From positions 1 through 64,000 of the forward strand of contig JAGTXK010000125.1 in NCBI GenBank assembly GCA_019096195.1: DNA of 64,000 bases. Reading direction: 5' to 3'. Below are positions 12,671-25,100 of the stretch, in pieces (positions within the stretch are counted from its first letter, which is position 1; the number at the start of each line of letters is the position of its first letter). The translations under genes and the position numbers were made by a program. The notes beneath the pieces are model-generated. The model was not told where the DNA came from. It searched no databases and saw nothing but the letters and a program-made list of their open reading frames with translations. Source of the DNA: Boletus sp. NGJ (taxonomy: Eukaryota; Basidiomycota; Agaricomycetes; Boletales; Boletaceae).

Positions 12671-13562
12671 GTGGAACTTCCAATACAGCTGTAAAGCCGT
12701 TCTCCGCCCCTGCTGGAGTGATGTACGCTTCTAATTCCTCACAACCTTCTGTAGTTAATAGTTTTGTAGACTCGGAGTATCTTGTTCGGTGCTGTTGATG
12801 GCCCATCGGAGGAACCTCTGGAGCCCCGAGTGCCCGACGCGTTAGAATTCGATCCTAATCGATTCATTGACGATCGGCTGCACAAAATACCTTACACCTA
12901 ATTCCTTCCACTCAACGCAGGTCCGCGTATCTGTCTAGGGCAATAGGTGCCCCTGTGGTAGTGATACTGATGGAAATCTCCATAACGTGTGCGTTGCGTA
13001 CCACGAGTTGTCATTCATCCTGATTTGTTTGTTGCACGACTTTTCTTCGATCGCACTCCCTCCCGAGTCTCAAGACCCTAGTAGCTGCCGCCCTCCGGCT
13101 GCGTGGGCACATGGCAATGATCGAACAGTTCCAGCCCAGAAACCACATAATCTTGTATGGATTCAGACTCTATCAATCGAATGCTTTCATGAATGATGAA
13201 TGGATCGACTACTTTGTAGACTTTGTAGGGCAGTATGTGGGTGAAAATGGAACCTGCAGAAAGTTAGCGAGTCCAAAGGTAGTTATTAAAGAACATGATG
13301 CTTCAAGTGGATGTTCTTAGGTACTCCACTGACACCTCGGTGTGACCTCGCTCTCTCACGAGGCGTCAATTACCTGGTGCGGTCTACGCGACCGTCACGA
13401 TGAACGTACGGGCCCCTGTAGATCACCTCCCTGAAATGATACACAAGAATCGCATCGAGTCGTATCCATTGCCAGTGATCGATCACCCAGCACACTGCCA
13501 TACAGTATTTATACACCATTCTTCACATAAACGTCCCGTCCCATACCCAGACATTCGTAAAT
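12671..13562. other. intergenic, no supported gene
   Basis: About 890 bp between the 7-TM duplication and the 3' end of the ferric reductase gene. Short open frames are present but show no domain or splice support. Confidence 0.4.
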
Positions 13563-15764
13563 TCACAGCGTAAACTGCTCGACATGGATAGCCACCCCAC
13601 CTACTTCAATCCCGCGCACGACTCCCAACCGAGCGACCGCATTCTGCGCCTCCGTCGTCAAACTCGCCGGTCCACTTGCACACACTGCTACTCCCCCCAC
13701 GTGACCACTCGTTTCAATCTGTCCCATACCGTGAATCTGTTTGCCATCTTCTTCGACCGAACTCGAAGAGGACGAAGCGCTCCGAGGGCTAGTCAGGTCT
13801 TGAAGTAAGCCGTAGACCGACGGCCTTGTCAACGTCACATCACAGTTCGGGATCAAAGGCACCGCTTCTGGCTGACACAGACACGTGACGAAGATGGACA
13901 TGTGAAGATCAATCGAAGAGTTGACGGCCGTGTTGGCAATGTCTGTCAACATGGGTGCGAACCATGTAATGTGGCCTAAAAACACACGGCGAGAGATGGG
14001 AACGGATGAGCTGGGAACGAGGAAATGTGCTCACCAAACGACCGAATGCACCACACAAACTCGATGCGTCGAGTGCGTTCGCCGCCGCGCCGACGCAGCT
14101 TGACACATCGGCCTACGATATCGTCCAACAGACCAAGCGTAAAGGTAATTCCAGACCCCCCGGAGACGAGCAGCACCGTCTCGTACTGCCCAAGGTCGAC
14201 GCTCGACCCCCCATAGGGCCCATCGATCATGACTTGAACAGGGACCGACACGTCCCGATCCTTATCCTTGTCCTTGTCCTTGCATGTGTCAGCCATCAAG
14301 ACCAACCTTTCTTGCTCCCTACGGACAAACGTATTGAGTGCACCCGTCCAATCGCCATTAACGCGTGTACCGAGGAGTAGGCCTGGATTGGACAGACACG
14401 AATATGCAGGCGGAGCGGAGAGAATGCTCAGGGGATGACTTTCAAGGAGGCGCCCGGAGAAAAAGACACGGAGGCAGACATGCTGACCCGCGATCCACCC
14501 CTTGTCGCATTCATGTACGCGCACCTGACAACTAATCGTCAGTACATCGATACGGATGGCACGCCAACACACTCACGAATGTCATAAACTCGTCGGGGGC
14601 AGTCATTGTGGCGTCCTTGAATCGGTATCGAAGCAGGCGCAGGAACATGTCCGCCCCGTAAAACGCAAGCGGCGGAAATATCCATGGCGGTGCATAGATC
14701 GAATGATAACACACACACACGAAGAATGCAACAAACGTGAGTACGCTACATGCACGCATATCCATGTCATCACCACTTTTCAATAAAAAACCAGCCAACA
14801 TGTACTCACTGTATCACAAAGAATGCTTGATAAAACAATCTTCGGATCGGCCGGAGCGAAAAAAGGACGATGCAGCCGAGCATGGCCAAGGACGCAACGC
14901 CAGACGTTTCTTTCTGGGGACCGAGAATGGGAATGTCGTACTGGATGTGATTGCGGATCCAGAGACTGCCATGGATGGCAGCAGCGAGGAACATGACCCG
15001 ACCTGCCATGCGATGAAGAAAATTGAGCTTTTTCATAACCATGGCCAGGTCCGAGGAGGAGCGACAAAAAAGAGTTTTTGGTGGCAAAGAGGAATACGAT
15101 CGGGAATTGGGCGAGTGCAAGGAAGCCTGGTTGAAGAGGGGATGAGAGCGGGAAGGAGAGGAATGGATTCCGACATACCCGCTCGGTTTGGATTAGAAAC
15201 GAGAGGGGCATCTTTGATGATGCATACCAACGTGATCGCAAGATACGCCGCGAGGACGAAAAACTAGATTAGACCATAGGTCAACCGAAAGAAATGAACG
15301 AATGTGTGTTGGATATGTACTCTGTCCTGCGTTCAAATCGAGATAGAGCACCGACCATTGGCGAATAGATGCCCATGCATTCCAGTACGCCGCCGTCTTG
15401 CGACCTACCGACGGGCGTTGGGAAGGCGAGGGAGACGTCTTCTCCTCGCTGATAACAGCGGAATATTCCCTCCTTCCATAAGCGCCAGAAATTCCAAAGA
15501 AACCAACAAGTGCACGCCCATGTTTCAACGCATGCACAAGCGACGGGAAGGAGACAACGAGGACGGCGCCCAAACACGAACACCAAATCGCGGTGAATTT
15601 ACCTTGCCATATTGGATCTTCGACGTAGGAACTATGGGATCAAGGATATGAATTTAATAAGAATGAAGACGCATAGATCATGAACGGCCAGAACAGCGGG
15701 AAAAGTTTTGGACGTACTTGTAGATTTGTAAACTGGTTGGAATCGTCGGAGGTGCAATAGACAT
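13563..15764 (-). CDS. ferric/cupric reductase transmembrane protein (FRE family)
   Basis: Flavocytochrome metalloreductase that moves electrons from NADPH through FAD and haem across the plasma membrane to Fe(III) or Cu(II). Start at ATG 15764 (MSIAPPTIPTSLQIYKY). The ferric-reductase transmembrane domain is shown by LNFLHRMAGRVMFLAAAIHG with haem-ligand-type histidines, and by VASLAMLGCIVLFSLRPIR. The FAD-binding segment has HPLSILSAPP, in place of the usual HPF[TS]. The NADPH-binding domain has VQVMIDGPYGG and LLVSGGSGITFTLGLLDDI. The C-terminus carries VAVCASGPASL and ends HVEQFTL at 13563. A run of Lys-Asp repeats (about 14260-14285) forms a low-complexity linker in the flavin domain. 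At least six short introns are required. The Ctr copper transporter gene lies 430 bp upstream on the same strand, consistent with a role in copper or iron uptake. Confidence 0.85.
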
Positions 15765-16193
15765 GATGGCGACGAGTGCTCAACTGCGTACGATGGAGCC
15801 ACTAACAACTGTACGTGGGACGGTGGTAGGTCAAGCCACCGGCCGGACCGGTCAATCCACAACTGGTGGAAAAACATTTTCACGTTTGTTTGTCCAAAGC
15901 AAACATGCTCCTGCTCGCCTTCTGCCAGAGTTTTCCTCTCCGGTACTCTCATTTATTGGTTGACAGATACAAGTAACCGATTAAGACGAGAGATATTGAG
16001 TAACGTAAACATCTGTCTGATTCCGTGATCGTCCTCAACAGCTCAACTGCCCAACCCAGTTACGTGTTAACAAAGTTGACTCTGAATATCGCACATATGT
16101 ACAGCCCATTCGTCCATATTCAATGCTCGTGAGCCGACAATGCGAGCCGCCCAAACAACGTTTCACCTACACCAGACCCTACCGCAATTGACG

Positions 16194-16853
16194 CTATAAA
16201 CGCAAGTTGAAACGTCCTACAGACGCGCTCAGTTCAGCGAGGCGACAAGATCGTCCAACGACGCACATGACGATCAACATGAGGAGAACCCTGATAAACG
16301 CATGCGCTGTAAACAGGACGCCCCTCGTGATATCAAACTCGGGCACGAATGGCGGTAATTGGAGCCACTTGGATTTCTTAGCGCTTGGCGACGACGACGA
16401 CGAAAGAGAAGAGACATCAGACTTTTCGAGTGCCATGATGTTTGCCCTTCAGACCAGTCATAAGATGTATCATGTGAGCCATCAGCGCGGGTCAGAAAAC
16501 GGTTGGATCGGTTTACCTCTCGGCCCAGTGCTGTTCCGCGAGTTCGAGACACGCCGCCAGCCATCGCTCCAACATGGCGAGCAAGAACACGCCGATACAT
16601 GTGCCTACCATCGAACCCGCGCTACTCGGCACCCAACCGAGAATCCACACTAGCTTCGTCTCAGTTGCGGGCGTGAGCTAGGTGATCAAGTTCACACACC
16701 GGTGTCACCTGGGGTAAAGTGGACATAGGGAAGCATTTGGCCGACAGCGAGGTCCATGGGCACATCCATCGACGTAATCATGCCATTAGACTGAGCAAAG
16801 GTGGGAGCGACGAGGAAACATAGCGCAAGGATGGACCGGGGCGTCATAATCAT
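16194..16853 (-). CDS. Ctr-family copper transporter
   Basis: Small copper-uptake protein of the Ctr family, which acts as a trimeric plasma- or vacuolar-membrane channel for Cu(I). Start at ATG 16853 (MIMTPRS; a second Met at 16847 is possible) with a hydrophobic leader ILALCFLVAPTFA. A Met-rich extracellular segment follows (MITSMDVPMDL..., M-x-P-M pattern), then HFTPGDT and, after a short intron, WILGWVPSSAGSMVGTCIGVFLLAMLERWLA as first membrane helix region. After the next intron comes a Ser-rich loop and HAFIRVLLMLIVM as a later helix, ending GRFNLRL at 16194. The typical GxxxG of the last Ctr helix is not obvious in the spliced frame, so the 3' exon structure could be incomplete. It neighbours a metalloreductase gene that could supply Cu(I). 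Confidence 0.75.
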
Positions 16854-18046
16854 GGTCGTTGCAATGAGTCACCGTGAGTGAGATCTACAGCTGGGAAAAG
16901 GCACCAGCAAGTGCTTGAGAAAATATTACCAAATGTGGCGACTGTCATGAAAACATCCAGAATCCGCATAAACGTAATGGATCGATGAAGATTCTAGCGC
17001 GCTGAAGTATTTATGCTGGGATGGCCAACAAAAAGGAGACACGGGTGAAACGAGTCTCCGTGAGTTGCGGGGGTGGTTGGATGACCGGGATTCAAGGCGA
17101 GCAAAAAACAAAGAGGGGCGGGAATACAACCTACCAAGTTGTATCAACATATTCGGGAGAGTTATGTTGCAAGCCCAGGTATCCATCGTTTGCACCACAC
17201 AGAAATTGGCCGATAAGTAAGCTTTCCTCACGCATATAGTCCACGTGCAGACACAAAGACGTCGAGCGACGGCAAAGAACGACAACCCCAAAGGCACACA
17301 CAACCGCGTCAAGGGTAGACCATTCGCTGGAAAAGGAGGAGCTCGTACGCACGTATTATAGTGAACGGTTGGACTGGGAGGTCACCCGGGCCAGCGTAAC
17401 ATCGTGCCTAGACACAGCGCCATTCCTGGAAAACAACGCTCCCACTTTGCAGCATCTGTGCGCGATGCGGCGCTGGCCCTCTCCTCTTCCTAGTCTACCG
17501 TTCATCTCAACTGTACCAGTGCCAGCACAGGAAGCGTAACCCTGGTCGATGCCTCCATCGTCTCGAAAGCGCCTCGTCGCATAACGAACCAGAGGATTTT
17601 TGTAGTGGAGGGAAGAGTTTTGATGAATGTAGAGAACTATAGAACAGAGGCGTGAAGTAAGGATAACTGGCAACCGCGATGGCGGTACATAGGAAAAGTC
17701 GATGTTGGGGCTGATTTGCCTCACTCTGAGGCTTTTTTGCGCGCGGGGAACCGGAAGGCATATCACGTGGTGCGACAGACTGATTGGTCATGCCAGTGAT
17801 TATCTGACCAGCGCTGGTCATTGGGAAGCATCGAGGAACGATTCTCACTACAGTAGTATGTGATACGGCACGTCGCAGAGCTGCAGCCCTATCGAGGTTG
17901 GCAATATCGTGCTCGTGTTGTCGGGATTCGATACTAACGACCTCGGAGCTTGAGCCAAGTCATTCAAAATACAGTACACGGTCGTAATGTAATCGAGCGT
18001 CCGACAACCACCCACTGGCGTCCAACTAGGCACTCGCCGACGCGTT
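16854..18046. other. intergenic region, no supported gene
   Basis: About 1.2 kb between the Ctr gene 5' end and the 3' end of the GTPase gene. It contains several frames of 60-140 codons on both strands, none with a recognisable motif or convincing splice pattern. CCAAT-like boxes occur on the minus strand around 17780 and 17820. Confidence 0.35.
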
Positions 18047-20095
18047 TCACAAGGAACCTTCTGCTGCGGGAATCTGATCCCGCACATGTGACACCTCCTC
18101 GTCACTAATACTATATCGTCTGATCAGCACTTCAATTCTCTCCAAAACCTGGTCGCGTCCTCCGGGCAGCATTACAAGGTTTGTACCGAAATCCTTGATT
18201 TCCAAGTGAACACGATTTCGATACGCTGATCTGTTGTAGACTTCCACTGCGAGAGCTACGTCTCGAGAAGTGACGGATCCTTTCGGTGCCATGATGAAGA
18301 GGATCCTCATCACGTAGATCAGGTCGGTGATGTATGCCATGAAGCGCTTTACAATAGTTTGACTAGGGGCAGTGTTAGGATTTAGCAATACGAAACGACC
18401 CAAAGATGGTGCAAACACGATCACTTACGACGACTTGTAAATCTCGGAACACAGCTTTGCGAGCACGACTCCTGCTACAATGGGAAGCGCGACGGAAACC
18501 CCGATCAAGTCAGTAATGAGTCCGCTCAGTGCGGCGACCAACGGCGTCACAGGACCCCTGTACGCCTCTCGTCAAGCATTATTCCCGAGTATAGATGCCT
18601 CTAGCTTACAGAGCAGCCGCTCCGTCCAGGATGTCATGCACCCCAAGATTCGAAGTTTCCAACAAAGCTGCTTTGAAGTTGTCACTTTGTAGGGCCTTTT
18701 ATAGCGTCAAGTACCGTAGCATGAAGAGAGACAGTATCTCACCATTTCCAGGTCATTAAAGTTCCAAATTTGGATGATGTCCTGATGTATAACAAGCAAG
18801 TACTCTTTCACTTTCTCCTCGGAAAACTTGAAGCTTGCGCCAAGGTTCGTCCAGTATCCTTAAGCGACGCTTAGAACAACACCACAAAAGTACCAACGAC
18901 TCACTCTTCTTCCCTAGTCTACAAACGCATGAGATTGGCTATGGATGGTAATGTGGGGCGTACGCTATTGTGAGATCCACTTTTGTTTCAATGCTGGCCC
19001 GCTGTGCCATTCCAGCGATATACAAAGGCGCGTTGCGTTCGATGCTCGGCCGCTCGGCCGCCGCAGCATGGGCTAGATCGGCTTTGAGGTAACGTTCGAT
19101 CTCAGAGGTTGTGGTCTTGACGAGCTCGGAAATCGTTGGTTCCAGCCTGAACCCACTTTTCGCTGCCACGCCATTAATCCGATAGAAGATGAGAAATATC
19201 AAAGGGTACACACTAGAAACGGCTACGCGTGGAATGTCGCGCCGCCCTGCTGCTTGCACAAGGGGTTGCGTGCAGTACCGCTCGAGAAACTCGGACTTGC
19301 GTGGTTCTAGTTTTGGTTGCGCTTCCTCTACGCTCTTGAACTCGACACCTTCGTTGCGCAGAGTCTGCAACAGCATCCCGTCCAATAGGTCGACCTTCGT
19401 CAGCACAACAACGATTGGAACTAGGAGGTTGGTGATATCTTCAGATACTGATAGATCGCGACCATTTGATATACGTACTATTACCCAGAATTTTCTCTCT
19501 GTCTCGCAGGAATTCCTCCACACCAGCTTCAAGGAGTCGTCCCTTGGCATACGGAACTGCAAGGCATACCCTGCAGTTTTTCTTGAGTTTCGTTCAGATC
19601 AGCACGGGACGCCTTACCAAACGGCGTGCAGTTTATCCTTTACATGCTGCTGTTTTCGTCGACCGTCAATGAACTGTTTGACTTTTGCCAAGCTGTTGCT
19701 TTCTCCTGCCTCAAGTCCGACGCTGTCGTGGAGAACAAAAAGCCCGTTGTCCGCCGCGATGAATTCGCGGTTGATGTCCGCTCGTCCTCGAGAGTCCTTG
19801 GAGACGTTCTGACAGAAATGTTTGCCAACGCAATTGTTGTAGGCAAGAGTAGACTCACTACATCCTTGACCCCGAACACCTTTTGAATTAGGGTAGACTT
19901 CCCAACACCACTCTGAAAGTTTTGATGGTCAGTGATCTAGCATTTTCGGATACAAGTAAAGACAGGAGTACATTTCCTATGATGAGCAGTCGGAAGCTTG
20001 AAGCGATCAGCTTGATGTGGGGATTAAAGAGTGTAAAGGCGCTCACCGAGGGCATATGCGAAGGATTTCACTGGTGCTGGGAGGCAATGGGCCAT
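18047..20095 (-). CDS. G-domain (AIG1/Era-like) GTPase of agaricomycete type
   Basis: P-loop GTPase with a C-terminal extension, a family found in multiple copies in mushroom genomes; cellular role unknown. Start at ATG 20095 (MAHCLPAPVKSFAYALG). After two short introns the G1 loop is complete: FRLLIIGNSGVGKSTLIQKVFG. Switch and G3 region: TSTANSSRRTTGFLFSTTA is an off-frame shadow, while the true frame reads ADINREFIAADNGLFVLHDSVGLEAGE, corresponding to the DxxG of G3. G4 is VPIVVVLTKVDLLDG (TKxD). The C-terminal part includes LVKTTTSEIERYLKADLAHAAAAERPS, the hydrophobic stretch FMAYITDLIYVMRILFIM and ends DQIPAAEGSL at 18047. The spliced product is around 500 residues. GTP-binding motifs are all present, so the enzyme looks active. 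Confidence 0.75.
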
Positions 20096-20247
20096 CTTGA
20101 GGAGTTTCAGCGGTGTTAGACATTTCCCTCGGCAACGGGGTATCATGAGAACTTGGAGTGGCGACCGAACCACGAGAGATGCACATGGAAACCATGATAT
20201 GCTCGTGGACCTTCATGTATACTTTTGGGAGCCAAGGTTAAACGTGT

Positions 20248-20694
20248 TCAAGAAGGAGGGTAACATGGATCACTTCTGTTCCCGTGTGCATCGTCCCGCG
20301 CTTCCTTCAAGACTTCGCTCTGCTTGATGGTGATGGAAAGAGTACGGCTCCCTAACCACCGTGAGTGGTACTGCATCGATATGGACAATCGGCCCTTGGG
20401 GGACAGTTGACTGAAATAAGTGGTGAAAATCCAGGTTCATCACTCGATGCAACAGTTTGGATGGCTCACATCGCGGGATCAAACACTTTCTTGTGCTCTT
20501 GACCGGGGGAGATTTCGATATCATCCTCGCATTTGAAGCTTTCAGGTTTAGTCTGGACTGTGATGTGGTCTACAGTATTGCCAAATTGTTGTCGGACGTT
20601 GAGAGCGATACCTGTGAAGAAGAGTTGGTCTAGGGTGATTGATACGCAAGAAGTAGGATTTACTTGATATGTAGACGGACTGTGGGGTCGACAT
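20248..20694 (-). CDS. uncharacterised small protein, three exons
   Basis: No family recognised. Three exons join in phase: 20694-20664, 20611-20470 and 20410-20248 (31, 142 and 163 nt), total 112 codons including stop. Introns are 52 and 59 nt with GTAAAT/ACAG and GTGAGC/TCAG ends. The 111-residue product starts MSTPQSVYISS, continues with LNVRQQFGNTVDHITVQTKP and CEDDIEISPGQEHKKVFDPA, then IQLSPKGRLSISMQYHSRWL, and ends DPCYPPS. Alternating hydrophobic residues suggest a beta-rich domain. No signal peptide or membrane helix is seen. It is divergent to the dihydroneopterin aldolase gene with only 159 bp between start codons. Evidence is the perfect phase agreement and splice signals; an extra 3' exon cannot be excluded. 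Confidence 0.55.
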
Positions 20695-20853
20695 GGCGGC
20701 GTCGATGGGTCCAATAGAGACGTTCGACTGACAAGGAAGGGACACAGCAAGTCTCACACAAGCCTCGGTCCTACTTCCTCCATGTGAGAACGGATGGCCT
20801 AGCACTGTTGATCCATCCTATCGCCCATCAGGGTCGTTATGTACTCACTTGTC
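20695..20853. promoter_or_regulatory. short shared promoter between divergent genes
   Basis: 159 bp between the start codons of the small gene at 20694 (minus) and the FolB gene at 20854 (plus); both must use this interval or overlap into each other for initiation. No TATA box is evident. Confidence 0.4.
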
Positions 20854-21728
20854 ATGACCCCCACCGACATCATCACCCTCTCCGCCCTCCACCTCGCTGC
20901 CACCGTCGGCCCCGACCACTGGCACCGCACCCGCCCGCAACCCATCCACCTCACTCTCCACCTCCACCTCACCCCTTCCTACCTCACCACAGCCGGTCAC
21001 TCCGACAACGTCACCGACTCACTGCACTACGGTCATCTCACCAAAGCAGTCGAGACACGCGTCCACGAGAGAACGGGTGGCTACCCGAGCCCTCGAGCGC
21101 TCATAAACGATGTGACAGACGCCGCGTTTGCGTTTGTCAGGGACGCGCCGGACGAGGTGATACACGCCGTCCGCGTCGTGCTCCAACTTCCGAAACAGAT
21201 ACTCCTCGCGGAGGGGTTCGAAGTGGAACTCACGACGCGCGCGTCGGACTGGGCACCGCCATCGGGGGGGTCTGGATCGACAGCAGGTGCGATCGTCCGC
21301 GTGACGGACCTGGTCCTTCCGGTCCTCGTCGGTGTCAACCCCCCCGAACGTCTCGCCAAGCAACGTGTCATCACCCATCTCACTTTCTCCGAGGCCTCCT
21401 CTCGTACCAGTATCGAAGTAGGGGAGATAGACTACCCAGCGATCGTTCAACAGATCACCACGGCAAGTCACTCTTTCACTTTTTCTCCCCCCTTCGTCAT
21501 CAATCGAAATAGGTCATCGAAACCTCGGCCCATCTCACGCTCGAAAAACTCGTCTACGACATCCTCCGCACGGCTTATCGCGCATCCGACGCCCAAAACG
21601 CGTTTCGCATGGACGCCATCACCGTGCGCTGTCAAAAACCAAGCGCGCTCTCGTTTGCAGACGCGTCCGGGGTCGAGATGACGCGCACGCGGGAGGCGTT
21701 TCAGCTCGTGGGGGAGATGAATCCATGA
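20854..21728 (+). CDS. dihydroneopterin aldolase (FolB) domain protein
   Basis: Folate-pathway enzyme that converts 7,8-dihydroneopterin to 6-hydroxymethyl-dihydropterin. Two FolB-like repeats are visible: one from PTDIITLSALHLAATVGPDHW through PRALINDVTDAAFAFV, and a second from VRVTDLVLPVLVGVNPPERLAKQRVITHLTF through SAHLTLEKLVYDILRTAY. The Met at 20854 is preferred because FolB domains start at the IxLxxLxxxxxxG strand; an upstream in-frame Met at 20839 would add five residues. Exon 1 ends at 21462 and exon 2 is 21513-21728, giving 274 residues. The intron begins GCAAGT and ends TAG, a GC-AG intron; using a nearby GT instead would destroy the conserved TLExL helix. No HPPK or DHPS domain follows, so this is a stand-alone FolB protein and not the fungal Fol1 trifunctional form. 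Confidence 0.8.
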
Positions 21729-22114
21729 TGTGCGATGGGTAACTTGTGCGGAACGTTGGGATCATGTTTCTTTCAGTCATCCGGGTGCAGAAGTAAAAAC
21801 ATTCGCATCGTCCCGTTGGCGCCTCGGGAAACAATCGTTGGATGGGTGGGAAATGTAATCGTGTAGATCCATGACTGCCGTGACAGAACAAGTGAGACCA
21901 GGGCCGAATGCGACTCGGAAAAGGTAAGCTTTTGCAGTCAATTGGATCACTGCCAATGTTACTGTAACTACATGTTGTGAGCATCTACATACCATGTGGG
22001 CCTAATCTACAAAGCCAGCACCACAAACAAACAGAGAGAAGAAAAGACAAACTAATTCAAGTTGGGGACCTTCTAACCCCTTTGCAAAAGTGGCAATAAA
22101 TTACTCTTGAAAGT

Positions 22115-25100
22115 TCACTGCATGCCCGCAAGCTGGCCCAACACCGACACGACACACCTGGGGTCCAACTTCCACTTGGCATCCGTCCCCTTCCGACTCG
22201 TCGACACCGTCTCCGCATTGTCCAGCTCGTTCAACCGCCTCAATAACTTCTCGTCCCCGCTCACCGCAAACACACCCCGCGTCTCGTCCCCACTTACCCC
22301 TTCAACCCCATCCACATCATCTTCCACCCCGCCAAAGCCCCCACCTCCACTCACTATACCGGACCACGATGCCGACAAGCCACTCCGAGGCGACTGCGCC
22401 GGTCCACCCGGGTGTAAAATCGCACCCACCGCCGTCGATCGCGAGATATTGTTGGGAAGGACAAGGAACGAGTTGGCACCGGGGATGATGCGAAGTCCAT
22501 AGCGTTCGCCAAGGCTGTCAAAGATGTGGTTCTGCGCTTCGGCGGCTTGACGACGGGCCCATTGGCGATCGGGACAGTCGTCCGTCGGGCCGGTCCAGAA
22601 GCGCCAGACGATAGAAGCCTCGCGTTCTTCGACAAACGAGCCGGGTGTACGTTCAGTGAACTGAGCAGAGGTCAGTCGAACGCGAACAAGATCGATACTG
22701 TGACAGAGAGATGTATGGGCGTACATAGTTGAGAATCTCGACGCAAGGCCCTTTCCACGTAAAGTTCAAATTAGCCACCATATTGATCCACATCGCAGGC
22801 GTCTTCTTGGTTTCCCTCATCTTGATAAAACACCCATTTTCCGCAACGATACCCATCCCCGGAACAGCTGCGGCAATCTTGTCCAGGACACCCTTGACAG
22901 GCAATCCACTCAACAGCCATACCTCGTTCCGCGGGTCATTCACAAAGCGATCGAATAACGCGAGGGTTGTCTGTTGGGGTTCAAATGGCGCGAGGAGGCC
23001 GGCGCGAGACATGTCGCGGATCCAGATCACGCCTTCAAAATCGACTAGCAAGAGTCGTTTCGATGAGTGTTTGTACCGCGGGAGCAGGCGCGCCATGTCC
23101 ACGACGGGGACCAAGGAGAGGTCTGTCTGAGCGGTATGCTCCGTGTGGGCGCGCAGACAACGGGTAAGGAACGACGTGACAAAGGCCTGCGCAGTTTGTG
23201 TCACGACGTGGTTGTGTAGGTCTTCCCAGCGGGACAACGCCTCATCGTCGCTCATCGTCAATGCCTAGGTCTGGGTGAGCTTCTCGCTGTGCGCACGCGA
23301 TTTAAGCATCCTCACCTGGTAGATGGCATTGGCAGTACCACGCGTGTCATATGGGTTGACGGCGATACAAGAACGGAATCCCGAGTAACTATAAGATCCA
23401 GTGAACTACAAACAAACTTCATCAGCATCGAGGTCACCTCGTCGTACACACGCATACCTCGCTCAGAATGAGAGGCCTATGTCTCCCCTCCTGGCACTCC
23501 ACGAACTCGTGAGTTCGGAGCGCCATTCCTTCGCGCAAACTCGTAACCAAAAACGCATCTGCCACGGTCAGCAACGCAAGATATTGGCTGAACGTGACTT
23601 CTTGCGTGTGCAGGAAAACGATGGGCTGGTAGGTCAGCGTCGAAAACGCAGCGTTAACGCGAGCGACGGCGTCCGAGACGCCACCGGCGAGTTCGTTGGA
23701 CTCGGTCGTTTGCAGCGCGACCTGGATAAGGACGACCTACGGGGCGCGAACATGTGAGCAGCGAAGTCACTTGGACAATGTCGACACACTACCTTTCCCT
23801 GGAACTCGGGTTTCTTCTTCAAAAATCGCTCAAAAGCCTCGATTTTATGCCTGACACCCTGCGACATTCATCCATGAGAACGAGACACATATCATAGTCA
23901 CAGGCACGCACCTGAATCTCGTCAAGCTTATCCCGCCCGACGATCATCTTCATGCCAGCATAGCGCTGCCTCAAAAGCTGAACCCAATACTGAACGTCAG
24001 GTTCACGTCTATTCTATCGCGTCAGCGTCCCCGCCATCGGCCCCAAGATGGGACCGTCGCAGAAGATATCAAACCTACTTCTTCTCGCGCAGCGCATTGA
24101 CGTCGATACCCATGGGAAAGACCCCGACGTCGACGAAGCGGCCCTTGTTGGCACCGGTACTGGTCCCAAGGGTGCCCTCGACCTGGATACCCTTGGGGAG
24201 GGCCTCGAGGGCGAGGATGCGGCTGACGGTCTGCCTAAAGTGGCGGGCGTAGCTCGCGGTTTGGAAGCCGACGAGATCAGCTGCGAGGAGGCCACGTAGT
24301 AGAGACTCGCGAACAGACAAGCACCGGAAGATCTCGGAAGAGGGGAATGCGACGTGGAGGAAGAAGCCGATGGGGGCGTCAGCGAGCTTGGGGTGGGCAC
24401 GGAGGAGTGCGGGGAGGAGCATGAGGTGATAGTCGTTCACCCAGACTGCGAGATAGGATGAGCAGGCATGAGATGAAGAGAAAGAGGGCACGGACTGATG
24501 TCGCCTTCACGGTAGTTTGCGATGATGACCTCCGCAAAACGCTTGTTGACGGACATGTATTGCTTGAACGACGCGCTCTCGTAAAAGAGTTTCGTCTTGG
24601 GAGCATCGGGAACTGCATAGTGCAGACAGGGCCAGAGCACCTGGAGTACAGAGGATCAGTTGTTGTGATTGGAATAAACAGGACGTCGCGGACCAACCTG
24701 GTGACAAAACTCGTCATAGCAGCTTTCAAACTCCACATCTGGAATCCAAACGGGAACGCTCCCACACAACTCGCGCATCCTCGAATCGATACTGTCGCGC
24801 AGATCCGGGCCGAATGCATCCGTGCTGTTGCCGAGGGTGCCGACCCAAAGTTTCTGAGTGAGTCGGTCCTTGACGCTGTCGATGGCGTTCTTGAGACCGC
24901 CATTGCAATGCGAGTTTGGTGCAGTGTGCCAAGGGTGGTAGCCTTCACCGACAGGGGAGGGATAGCCGTCACCGGGACGACGGGAAGAGGAGCGAGACTG
25001 TTTACGTTGAAGACGGGCCGTATGCTGTACGTCGGTGTGGGTGGTCTGGAACTTGCGTGGCGTGGACGAAAACGTAAACGAGCGGTCGAGAGAGGGCATG

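Noticed and set aside
17356-17848. Possible small gene starting MTNQSVAPRDMPSGSP on the minus strand
   Set aside because: A spliced reading is possible (GTGAGG/TATAG) but the product has no conserved look and the frame ends in arbitrary sequence.
21019-21471. 150-codon minus-strand frame over the FolB gene
   Set aside because: Shadow of a GC-rich coding exon; the plus strand has clear FolB repeats.
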